DNA of 64,000 nt from Rhodococcus jostii RHA1. Its GTDB lineage: Bacteria > Actinomycetota > Actinomycetes > Mycobacteriales > Mycobacteriaceae. The translations under genes were made by a program, and so were the position numbers. This document shows positions 44,701-52,520 of the stretch, in pieces. Numbering within the stretch: the stretch's first letter is position 1; every line of letters starts with the position of its first letter. The notes beneath the pieces are model-generated. The model ran no database searches. It saw nothing but the letters and a program-made list of their open reading frames with translations, and was not told the origin of the DNA. The stretch covers positions 3,162,001 through 3,226,000 of the forward strand of contig NC_008268.1 in assembly GCF_000014565.1 (NCBI RefSeq). The letters run 5' to 3'.

Positions 44701-45393
44701 ATGCCGCTGCATGACAAATCAAGGCGACAGCAACTTCCGGAGGAAGTTGCCTCGTATGTACGCGAGATGATCATTTCCGGCGACGTGCGTGCAGGCGATT
44801 TCCTCCGCATCGAGCGGATTGCCGAAGCCGTGGGAGTCAGCACGACGCCTGTCCGCGAGGGGCTTCTTACACTCCGGAGCGAAGGTTTCGTCGAGTTGAT
44901 CCCCCGTCGAGGCTTCGTCGTGGCCCCGTTCACGAAGCAAGACGTGCGTGACCTCTTCTGGGCTCAGGCGCAACTGGCCGGTGAACTGGCTGCCAGGACC
45001 GCGAAGAACATCACCCCCCAGCAGGTCGCCGAACTCGAGGGAATCCTCCAGCAGCACCAGGACGCCATCGCCCGGGGCGACACGGAACGTATCGCCTCCC
45101 TCGGTCACGCGTTCCACCGCAAGATCAACCTGACCGCGGACTCTCCGCGCCTCGCCCGACTCCTGGGCTCCGTCGTCACGAATCTTCCGAACCGCTTCTA
45201 CGCCACCATCGAGGGCCACATCACCACCACACAGCAGGAGCATCCCGTACTGCTCGAAGCCTTGCGCAAGCACGCGAGCAAGAGAGCAAAGACTCTCATG
45301 GAATCGCACATTCTGGACGGCGCAGATCACCTGATCGAAGGACTCGAGCAGCGCGGGCTGTGGGATGCCGACGATGCGGCGAACGCGGGCTGA
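44701..45393 (+). CDS. GntR-family (FCD-like) transcriptional regulator
   Basis: 230-residue regulator: winged helix LRIERIAEAVGVSTTPVREGLLTLRSEGFVELIP (about 35-70) and a helical effector domain with the metal-binding His in LGHAFHRKINL. ATG 44701 is preferred over ATG 44665, because the upstream sequence GGTATATTATG looks like a promoter -10 region and GGGAAGGTG precedes 44701. Orphan regulator, divergent from a LysR gene; target unknown. Confidence 0.85.
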   Translation: MPLHDKSRRQQLPEEVASYVREMIISGDVRAGDFLRIERIAEAVGVSTTPVREGLLTLRSEGFVELIPRRGFVVAPFTKQDVRDLFWAQAQLAGELAARTAKNITPQQVAELEGILQQHQDAIARGDTERIASLGHAFHRKINLTADSPRLARLLGSVVTNLPNRFYATIEGHITTTQQEHPVLLEALRKHASKRAKTLMESHILDGADHLIEGLEQRGLWDADDAANAG

Positions 45394-45727
45394 TGCGCGG
45401 CCTGTCGCCCGTCTCCGTTCTCAGCGCCGTGCGCGCTGCACCGCAAGCAAGTTCGCGATGAGCCCGGTCGAGCCGAACGCCACGCAGGTAGGCGGTGGGT
45501 GTCGGGGGGATTGACTTGCGGAAACGCGGCGCTGCCGGAAAATGGAGCCGCTGGCAGGGAAAGCCGTTCGATACGAACTGGTCTGCTCGGTAACTGCACC
45601 CACAGATGCCGTCGACGTTCTCGCGGTCGTACACGGCTTCGATGACGTCATCCGCGTCCCCGTCGCTCACTACCCCGTCGGTGTTGTGGCGGAACGAACG
45701 GTGTCGTTCGAGCCCGCTCACGATTCG
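45394..45727. other. Intergenic stretch without a recognisable gene
   Basis: 334 bp between convergent GntR and TetR genes. Reading frames on both strands extend into the TetR gene but show no family pattern. One plus-strand frame from ATG 45542 has ordinary composition (ELVCSVTAPTDAVDVLAVVH) yet no match I recognise. Probably spacer or old remnant. Confidence 0.4.
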
Positions 45728-46438
45728 CTAGGCCGACTCGGCGCTCTCGCGCTCGGCGGCCGCCAGCACGGCCTCGACCACCAGATCGTAGATCGTCCGA
45801 CGATCGATACCGGTCAGCTCCGTGATGTGGGCGCGAGCCGTCGGATACTCGCCGTCGGGAAGATGCGCGTAGATGCGCGTCCACGACGCGGCGTCCTTCG
45901 CCTGGATCTCGGGATCCAGTGTGGCGAGTACGGCGACCTGCCCGGCCAGCCCGAGCGTGGCGTCGGCGAATGCCCGGTAGTACCGGACCGTGGCTTCGCG
46001 AGACAGGCCCGACCGCGCGAACGTCTCGAGGATCAGCTCGACCATTCGGCGCTCTGCCGGACCGCCCGTCGTACGGGCGAACGTCAGCGCCGCGATGGCA
46101 GGTGAGCGGACCGCGGTCGCCCAGATCCGATCGGCGATGCGCCGCAACGTGTCCTGCCAGTGCTCGCTGTCGGGCACGTCCCCGATCTCCTCGAGCTCGA
46201 CGGCGGTCGCGTGGTCGTAGACGGCCAGCAGCAACTCGTCCTTGTCACGGAACAGCCGGTACAGAGTCGTCGCATCGACCTTCAGTTCCTCGCCGAGGCG
46301 ACGCATCGTCAGCCCCGCGGCGCCGTCACGCCGAGCGAGTTCGAACGCAGCCTTCACCGCGGCTTCCTGCTGCAGCCCCTTGCGTTCACGCCGCGTCGTC
46401 CGCCCCGGCGTTGTGGCGCGCGCAGTGTCCTTCGCCAT
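45728..46438 (-). CDS. TetR-family transcriptional regulator
   Basis: 236-residue repressor. HTH at about 30-75: AAFELARRDGAAGLTMRRLG, EELKVDATTLYRLFRDKDELL; the C-terminal half resembles TetR_C class domains. ATG 46438 with GGGAG upstream. The divergent APC permease and hydrolase operon starts 146 bp away, and a perfect inverted repeat lies between them, so this is most likely the repressor of that operon. Confidence 0.88.
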   Translation of the reverse strand: MAKDTARATTPGRTTRRERKGLQQEAAVKAAFELARRDGAAGLTMRRLGEELKVDATTLYRLFRDKDELLLAVYDHATAVELEEIGDVPDSEHWQDTLRRIADRIWATAVRSPAIAALTFARTTGGPAERRMVELILETFARSGLSREATVRYYRAFADATLGLAGQVAVLATLDPEIQAKDAASWTRIYAHLPDGEYPTARAHITELTGIDRRTIYDLVVEAVLAAAERESAESA

Positions 46439-46507
46439 CGTGCTCCCTCGATTCCTCGACCGATCCACCGTAGCAATACAGCACCTGCACATCACGCTAC
46501 CCACAAA

Positions 46508-46528
46508 GTTGTCAACAGCGTTGACAAC
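46508..46528. promoter_or_regulatory. TetR operator candidate, GTTGTCAA-N5-TTGACAAC
   Basis: Perfect 8-bp inverted repeat with a 5-bp spacer, 21 bp in all, in the divergent gap between TetR and APC permease genes. A further half-site-like CGTTG follows at 46531. Size and symmetry are typical of TetR operators, and it lies where it could block both promoters. Confidence 0.7.
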
Positions 46529-46583
46529 ATCGTTGCGGCGGAGTTTAGTGGTCGTCGCCACAGCACTACTTCAAGGAGTTCGC

Positions 46584-47975
46584 ATGACGGAATCGCGGGT
46601 CGCGACAGCGACTGACGAACCACAGTTGACGCCGCGACCGTCACTTCCGTCAGTGGTGGCGTTCGGGTTGTCCTACATGGCACCGAGCCTGGTCATGATC
46701 ATCTTCGGCGTCATCGCGGTCGTCAGTGCCGGCACCGCGCCCACGGCGTTCCTGGTCGCGACCGGGGCGATGCTGCTCACCGCGCTGAGCTACGCACGGC
46801 TGGCGCGCATCTACCCGGTCTCGGGTTCGGCCTACTTCTACGCCCGCCGCAACCTCGGCTCGGCGGCCGGGTTCCTGGTCGGTTGGGCGATCCTGTTGGA
46901 CTACCTGTTCTTGCCGATGGTCGCGTGGCTGGCGCAGTCGATCCTGCTCAACGCACAGTTCCCGGCGGTCCCGATCTGGCTGTGGATGTTGATCAACGCC
47001 GGCTTGACGACGGCGATCAACGTCATCGGGATCGCGCTCGCCGATCGTCTCAACCGGATGCTCCTCGCCGTCTCCACCTTCTTGGTGCTGCTCTTCTTCG
47101 CGTACTGCATCAAGTTCCTCGCCGGCAATCCGGTCGCCTCCTACGGCGAGCCGTTCTGGAACTCCAGCAGCACGGTCGCCGGCATCTCCGCGGCAGCGGC
47201 GATCGCGGCGTACTCGTTTCTCGGTTTCGACGCGGTGACCACACTCGCCGAGGAGACCAAGGACGCCGCGCGAAACATCCCCCGGGCCATCATCTGGATC
47301 GTCTCGATCGGCGGCGTCATCTTCTTCGTCGTGGCATATGTCATGCAGCTCGTCCACCCCGGCGACATCTTCGACGACGCGCAGGCCGCGTCGTACGCGA
47401 TGTCGGTGCAGGTCGGTGGTCAGTTCTTCGCCGATTGGACCAACCTCGCGGGAATCATCGCAGGATCGGCATCCTGCCTGGCCGTCCAGCTCAGCTCGAG
47501 CCGTCTACTGTTCATCATGGGCCGCGACGGCGTGCTACCCCGCCGAATGTTCGGAAAGCTCAACGGCCGTACCCGGACTCCCGTGTTCTGCGTGCTCGTC
47601 ACGGGCGGCATGTGCTTCCTCGGTATGAACATGCCGCTCGAAACCGCGACGGGATTCATCAACTTCGGCGCGTTCACGGCCTTCACCGCAGTCAACCTCT
47701 GCGTCATCGTGTACTACCTGCGGAACTACGCCACACGGCAGTTGAGTGCAGTCCGCTTCGTGGTCATGCCGCTCGTCGGCGCCGCCGTGACGCTGTACAT
47801 GATCACCCAGCTCAGCGAGCATGCACTGATCTCCGGACTCTCCTGGTTGGCAATCGGAATCGTCTACCTCGTCTGGCTCACACGCGGTTTCCGCCGGCCG
47901 ACGCCCGAAATGAGCTTCACCCACGAGCAGGCGGTCATCGTCGCCGCCGGACGGAGCAGCGAGGCCGTGAAATGA
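46584..47975 (+). CDS. APC-family amino acid/amine permease
   Basis: 463-residue membrane transporter with 12 segments. TM1 reads VVAFGLSYMAPSLVMIIFGVIA, then SYARLARIYPVSGSAYFYARRNL, AAYSFLGFDAVTTLAEETKDAARNIPRAI. The layout resembles putrescine/amino acid importers (YfnA/PuuP-like). AAGGAG ribosome site seven bases before ATG. It overlaps the following hydrolase gene by 4 bp, so transporter and hydrolase work on the same substrate. Confidence 0.88.
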   Translation: MTESRVATATDEPQLTPRPSLPSVVAFGLSYMAPSLVMIIFGVIAVVSAGTAPTAFLVATGAMLLTALSYARLARIYPVSGSAYFYARRNLGSAAGFLVGWAILLDYLFLPMVAWLAQSILLNAQFPAVPIWLWMLINAGLTTAINVIGIALADRLNRMLLAVSTFLVLLFFAYCIKFLAGNPVASYGEPFWNSSSTVAGISAAAAIAAYSFLGFDAVTTLAEETKDAARNIPRAIIWIVSIGGVIFFVVAYVMQLVHPGDIFDDAQAASYAMSVQVGGQFFADWTNLAGIIAGSASCLAVQLSSSRLLFIMGRDGVLPRRMFGKLNGRTRTPVFCVLVTGGMCFLGMNMPLETATGFINFGAFTAFTAVNLCVIVYYLRNYATRQLSAVRFVVMPLVGAAVTLYMITQLSEHALISGLSWLAIGIVYLVWLTRGFRRPTPEMSFTHEQAVIVAAGRSSEAVK

Positions 47976-49117
47976 TTGATACCAAGAAGATTGTCAGCCT
48001 TGCGGATTGGCAGAGCCCACCGATCAACCGGTACACCTTCGGCCGAATGCGGCAAGTCGTGCCGACGGCACAGGTGGCTGCCGGATTGGCGCCACTGCTT
48101 CTCACCGACGGCGACCCGCTCGATATCGATCTCCCCGTCGGCACCGAAACGCTCCGTTCGGTACTGGACCGCACCTACACCGACGGATTCATGGTCCTCC
48201 ACAACGGTAGCGTCCGCGCCGAGCTGTACCCCGGAGACCTTGAACCCGGCCGGACGCACATGCTGTTCTCGGTCAGCAAATCAATCGTCGGAACCGTCGC
48301 GGCAAACTTGATCGCAGCCGGTCTGCTGGACCCCGAAGCCGCACTCACCGAGTACATTCCGGAGCTTGCGAACTCGGGCTACGCGGGTGCCACTGTGCGC
48401 CACATCCTCGACATGCGTTCCGGCATCCGATTCTCCGAAGAATATCTGGAACCGGGCGCCGAGGTGCGCTACCTCGATCAGGCCGTGGGCTGGATTCCGC
48501 GCGTCGACGATTGGGTACCGCCGTCGCTCTACCAGTTCCTTCCGATGCTGAAAGCGGCTCGCCCCCACGGCGGCCCTTTCGAATACCGATCGTGCGAAAC
48601 GGATGTACTCGGCTGGGTGTGCGAACGCGCCACCGCCGACCGTATGCCGGCGCTGCTGTCGCGGCTCGTGTGGTCGAAGTTCGCCGCCGACGACATGGAC
48701 GCCGGGGTAGACCGTGCCGGAGCCGTTTTCGCGGACGGCGGCCTCGCCGCGACACTCCGGGACGTTGCGCGATTCGGTGAGATGCTCCGCCGCGGCGGAC
48801 GCATCGGCGCCGAACAGGTCGTGCCGCTGCACTGGATCGACGATTCCCTACGTGGCGCGCCCGATTCGTGTGAGGCATATTCCCAATCGCCGACCGGAAC
48901 ACCGTTCCCGGGCGGAATGTACCGAAATCAGTTCTGGATTCCCCACCCCGATCGGCGTGTGCTGTCATGTCTGGGCATCTACGGTCAGTCCATCTACATC
49001 GACGTCGACCGGGGCGTCGTCGTCGTGAAACTGTCGTCCTGCCCGACACCGGTGAACGACGAACTGGACAACGCCGGATTCGCCGCGGCCGAGGCCGTCG
49101 CCGCAGCGTTGGACTGA
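47972..49117 (+). CDS. Beta-lactamase-fold serine hydrolase (6-aminohexanoate-dimer hydrolase-like)
   Basis: 381-residue class C beta-lactamase-type hydrolase. The SxxK nucleophile motif is FSVSKSIVG (Ser-Val-Ser-Lys), the second-motif Tyr is in YRSCETDVLGW, and VFADGGLAATLRDVARFG follows, a layout close to NylB, the 6-aminohexanoate dimer hydrolase, and other esterases of this family. No signal peptide, so it acts in the cytoplasm on imported substrate. ATGA overlap with the permease gene indicates coupled translation under the TetR gene. Likely cleaves an amide or ester of an amino compound; the exact substrate is unknown. Confidence 0.85.
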   Translation: MIDTKKIVSLADWQSPPINRYTFGRMRQVVPTAQVAAGLAPLLLTDGDPLDIDLPVGTETLRSVLDRTYTDGFMVLHNGSVRAELYPGDLEPGRTHMLFSVSKSIVGTVAANLIAAGLLDPEAALTEYIPELANSGYAGATVRHILDMRSGIRFSEEYLEPGAEVRYLDQAVGWIPRVDDWVPPSLYQFLPMLKAARPHGGPFEYRSCETDVLGWVCERATADRMPALLSRLVWSKFAADDMDAGVDRAGAVFADGGLAATLRDVARFGEMLRRGGRIGAEQVVPLHWIDDSLRGAPDSCEAYSQSPTGTPFPGGMYRNQFWIPHPDRRVLSCLGIYGQSIYIDVDRGVVVVKLSSCPTPVNDELDNAGFAAAEAVAAALD

Positions 49118-50026
49118 ACGGTCACAGCATCAGAGTGGATGCGTTCCGCCGTCAGCCGCCCGGACTGCCCGTTCGGCAGTGATGCGGGTAGGCGTTCGCC
49201 AACTTGCGTATCTCGTCTTGCCCACAGTTCGACGCCGGGAGGACTTGCCACAACCGCTCGATGAACCGGCGCTTCGTCATTCCGAAGTGCACAAGGATGT
49301 CCTCTTCGGTAGCACCCCCGAATGGGACCCACATACCGGCGAACGCGATGAGGTGCTCCGCCTCGGTGTCAGGATGGACGCGTTCGCGGTTGGCTTGGCT
49401 CCGAGCGGCGCGACGTCGCTGGCGAAATTGGCGATCGGAGATGGGCGGCAAGAACGCCGCCGTCGTCCTCGGCGACGCCGGCCTCCGCAAACGCGCCGAC
49501 GCGATGAACGTCGGTAACCCGTTCAGGACGGTACCGAGATGGGGCCGGTGGTCGACGCCGCCGCCCGCGCCTCGATCCGGGCCGAAGGAGCAGGGCCGCT
49601 CGGCGCGGGAGTTCTTCACCCACACCACCACGGTGTACCTGCGGGGCGGGCAGGCGACAATGTGAGCACCGGCCTTCGCGGTGCCGATACCCACCCACGG
49701 AACCGATGGAATTACCCCCTCGAAGACCGCTGCCTCCTCGTTGCACGCCGCTACGAGTATCGGCAGCCTTTCCGTCCATGTGGTTGAGCATGCCAACACA
49801 TGGATGACGGTGCTGCAGCGTCACATTCCGGACACGAGTTCGTGAGGGAGGGAACTCCTTCTCACTTCGTCGAACATTCAACGGAGCATGCTTCGACGAG
49901 TCCGGATATGCACCGCCGAATCGAAAGTCCGGCACAACCGGATCCCCCTGGTGGTCCGGGCGCGGCTCGATCAGCACGCCCGGACCACACGTGCTCTGTT
50001 CCAGCCGGTAACTGCCGAAATCCCGA
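49118..50026. other. Degraded 0.9-kb stretch, no intact recognisable gene
   Basis: Between the hydrolase and the ABM monooxygenase no frame shows a full protein family. The minus-strand frame 49152-49799 is open for 215 codons, but only its C-terminal end looks like real protein (see separate entry). The rest is Arg/Pro-rich in every frame with broken pieces such as RPHLGTVLNGLPTF. I read it as decayed DNA. Confidence 0.45.
49152..49430 (-). pseudogene. Small DUF3263-like protein or fragment
   Basis: About 80 residues at the end of a longer open frame: EAEHLIAFAGMWVPFGGATE, ILVHFGMTKRRFIERLWQVL. The pattern (acidic-hydrophobic helix, PFGG, FGMTxxRFxxRL) resembles short actinobacterial DUF3263-type helix-turn-helix proteins. 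No start codon or ribosome site fits the beginning of the homologous part, so it may be truncated. Confidence 0.35.
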
Positions 50027-50335
50027 TCAGTCTTCTTCAGTCGCAGTGTTCTGGACCACCTCGAACCACGTGGAATCCATCTGGCCGGCTTCAAGTCCCA
50101 CGAGCTCTTCACGAGTCGAGCGGAAGGCTTCGTCATGATGCCAGGCCGACCAGTCTTCTCTCGTTTCCCAGACGCCGACGATGGCGCGCTCGAGTGGCTC
50201 ATCGACCCCTTTCAGAAGCTGCGCCGATATCCAGCCTGGCTTGTCACGCGCCGCAGCAACCCGCTCATGCATTGCACGGTCCCATTGCGCGGCACCCTCG
50301 TCGCGAAGCACAACTCTCGTGATGATTGTCATCAT
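50027..50335 (-). CDS. Antibiotic biosynthesis monooxygenase (ABM) domain protein
   Basis: 102-residue single-domain ferredoxin-like protein: MTIITRVVLRDEGAAQWDRAM, GWISAQLLKGVDEPLERAIVGV, WETREDWSAWHHDEAF. These match ABM/quinol monooxygenase-like dimers such as YgiN and small heme-degrading relatives. GGAGAG ribosome site before the first of two adjacent ATG codons. It stands alone between the degraded stretch and the sigma region 4 gene; function uncertain. Confidence 0.8.
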   Translation of the reverse strand: MMTIITRVVLRDEGAAQWDRAMHERVAAARDKPGWISAQLLKGVDEPLERAIVGVWETREDWSAWHHDEAFRSTREELVGLEAGQMDSTWFEVVQNTATEED

Positions 50336-50456
50336 TCTGGCTCTCCTTTCCGGCCCTCCTCAGAATGAACCCGCGGGTCGACAAACTCCACGAATGCGGC
50401 AGCATGCCGTCGAGACGACGTGAAAGAGGCAGCACCGCGGGATCCCGCAGCGTCGA

Positions 50457-50702
50457 TCAGTACCGCCCATCCGCCGGACTGTCGCCGTCGAGCACCACCC
50501 TCGCGGCGAGTTGCCGCCGGAGGAGGTTGAGCGCCGCGTGCTGGAGGAGGAGCACGGCCTCGACGTTCGTCCCGAGAATGCGCGCGACCTCGACGGCCGG
50601 GAGGCCGTGCGCGAGCCGGAGGCGCAGCACGGTCCGGTGGCGGTCGGGGAGGGTGTCCATCAGGGTGACGGCCCCGGCTGCCTCCTCGTCGTCGATGGTC
50701 AC
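50457..50702 (-). CDS. Stand-alone sigma-70 region 4 domain protein
   Basis: 81-residue protein consisting of little more than sigma region 4: TLPDRHRTVLRLRLAHGLPA, VARILGTNVEAVLLLQHAALNLLRRQL. The region 2 needed for -10 recognition is absent, so this cannot be a complete sigma factor. GTG 50702 is the likely start, directly before the acidic TIDDEEAAG leader. Upstream sequence to the membrane-protein gene (132 bp) shows no sigma region 2 homology, so it is either a true small regulator or the tail of a lost ECF sigma gene. Confidence 0.65.
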   Translation of the reverse strand: MTIDDEEAAGAVTLMDTLPDRHRTVLRLRLAHGLPAVEVARILGTNVEAVLLLQHAALNLLRRQLAARVVLDGDSPADGRY

Positions 50703-50834
50703 GACAGGCCTTTCTCTCGGGTCGCACCACTGTCGCCGACCCGATGTCCCAGGTGGAAGGGACCGGCGTCCCGAGCGTCCGGGATCCTGCCGACACGGCT
50801 CCGACGGCCCGCCCGACGCTTTACGCTGAACGGC

Positions 50835-51602
50835 ATGGCCGCTCTTCGCGCGGAGTGGATCAGAATCTGGCGCAACCCGGCAGACACCCTGGCGACCATT
50901 GCGTTCAATGCCGTCCTGATGATCGGGGCCTGGTTCCTGCTGCCCCGGAACTGGTTGTTCGAGTGGACCGGACCGTCGGGTTTCGCTCTGGCCCTCGCCG
51001 GCTGGATGTATGCCGACGTCACCGCCACCAACGTGCTGGCACCGGACCGCGAGCGCGTTCTCGCCGCACTCGACGACGGGGACGCGCTGGGTGCGTTGCT
51101 CGCCGCGAAGGCGGTGGCGCTGTGGATGCTGATCGCGCCGATCTGCGCGACCATCGCGGTCGCCGTGGGTTTCGCCGAGCAGGATTGGCTGTTCACCGCG
51201 GTGGTGGTGGTCGCGGTGGCGCTGTGCCCGTTCGGTGCACTCGCCGGGTCGAGTCTCGTCGGGGTGTTCTTCCCCTACCACCAGCGGTCGCTGCAGTGGC
51301 GGTGGGAGCAACGCGACCGGTGGCGCACCGTCGTCGTCCGGTGGCTGATCCTGCTGGTGGTGCCGTACGGGGTGTTCCCGGCGTTCTCCGTCGCGATCGC
51401 CGTCGTCCCGGTCGTGCTGTGGCGCCTCGTGCGCCCGGCCGATGTGCACACCCGGATCGGCACCGCGGACTTCGCACTGTGCGTCGTCCTCGCCGTCGTC
51501 ATCTCCGCGCTGATGTGGGTGGTGGCGCGTCGAATCGCCGTGTCACGCATACAACGCCACGAACCGTTGGCGGCCTATCTGCGCGATCGGGACAGGGGCT
51601 GA
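50835..51602 (+). CDS. Predicted six-helix integral membrane protein (ABC-2-permease-like)
   Basis: 255-residue protein with about six hydrophobic segments (AFNAVLMIGAWFLL, GFALALAGWMYAD, LLAAKAVALWMLIAPI, LFTAVVVVAVALCPFGALAG, WLILLVVPYGVFPAF, FALCVVLAVVISALMWVV). Arrangement resembles the permease of ABC-2 exporters, but no ATPase gene is near. I do not recognise a named family. The 3' end overlaps the convergent DMT transporter gene by 28 bp. Confidence 0.7.
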   Translation: MAALRAEWIRIWRNPADTLATIAFNAVLMIGAWFLLPRNWLFEWTGPSGFALALAGWMYADVTATNVLAPDRERVLAALDDGDALGALLAAKAVALWMLIAPICATIAVAVGFAEQDWLFTAVVVVAVALCPFGALAGSSLVGVFFPYHQRSLQWRWEQRDRWRTVVVRWLILLVVPYGVFPAFSVAIAVVPVVLWRLVRPADVHTRIGTADFALCVVLAVVISALMWVVARRIAVSRIQRHEPLAAYLRDRDRG

Positions 51603-52480
51603 GCCGGATCCGTGCCCGCGTCCTCCACGACGGCGGCGCCGCGCGCCAGCGCCACCGCGGCCATGACGACTGCGATCAGGGCGACGACGAGGACGGCGGT
51701 CACCTTCCGGTCGGCGTCGAGGTATTCGCCGAGCACCACGAAACCGAGCAGCGACGCCACGAGTGGTTCCATCACCGTGGTCGCGGGCAGCGAGGCCTGC
51801 AGCGCTCCGACCTGAAAGGCCGACTGCTGCAGCGCGACCGCGGCGGCTCCCACCACGACGAGCGCGTACAACTCGAGCGAGCTGAACAGCGGCCTCGGCC
51901 CCTCACCGGCGAGGTGCACCACGCCCTTCGTCAGTACCGCTGCCACCCCGAACAACGCGCCGCCCGCCAACCCCAGCAGCAGCGCGCGCCGCGACCGGCT
52001 ACCCGACCGCGCACCCAGCAGGCACGCGAGGACGAAGGGCAGCCCGATCAGGCAGATCACGATCCAGTGCCGGGTCTCCGCGCGCTCGACGCCCGGCCGT
52101 GGGTCGCCGACCACGACAAGGACCGCGATCGCCGCGGTGAGGGCGGACGCCCACAGCCAGTCGGCGCGCGTGACCGTGCGCCCGGAGAACCGGGCACCGA
52201 GCGGCAACGCGAACAGCAGCGACAGCACGAGCAGCGGCTGCACCAGCAGCAACGACCCCAGACCCAGGGCGGCCGCCTGCAGCGCATATCCGCCGATCCC
52301 GACGACGGTGCCCACCCACCACACCGGTTGACGCACCAGCGTCGTGATCGGCCCGAGTACCCCGACGTTCTCGTCCGGGATCTGCGCCGCACTCCGGTGA
52401 CGGACCACCGTCCCGACGGCGATGCACAGCGCGGCACCCACTGCGAACACCACGGCGAGCACGGAGTCGGTCACAGTCAT
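51575..52480 (-). CDS. DMT-superfamily transporter (EamA/NIPA-like)
   Basis: 301-residue membrane protein with about ten segments, beginning SVLAVVFAVGAALCIAVGTV, RHRSAAQIP. The two EamA-type halves are visible, the second ending EPLVASLLGFVVLGEYLD. Such proteins are widespread in Rhodococcus and Mycobacterium as putative metabolite or metal exporters; substrate unknown. It follows the oxidoreductase gene by 40 bp on the same strand, perhaps co-transcribed. Confidence 0.8.
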   Translation of the reverse strand: MTVTDSVLAVVFAVGAALCIAVGTVVRHRSAAQIPDENVGVLGPITTLVRQPVWWVGTVVGIGGYALQAAALGLGSLLLVQPLLVLSLLFALPLGARFSGRTVTRADWLWASALTAAIAVLVVVGDPRPGVERAETRHWIVICLIGLPFVLACLLGARSGSRSRRALLLGLAGGALFGVAAVLTKGVVHLAGEGPRPLFSSLELYALVVVGAAAVALQQSAFQVGALQASLPATTVMEPLVASLLGFVVLGEYLDADRKVTAVLVVALIAVVMAAVALARGAAVVEDAGTDPAQPLSRSRR

Positions 52481-52520
52481 TCACTGTAAGTGCAGAATGT
52501 CCAGTTCGATGGCACTCACG

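Noticed and set aside
46883..47971. 744-codon open frame running into the NylB-like hydrolase
   Set aside because: The first 363 codons are an out-of-frame shadow of the APC permease; the true start of the hydrolase is the ATG at 47972 overlapping the permease stop.
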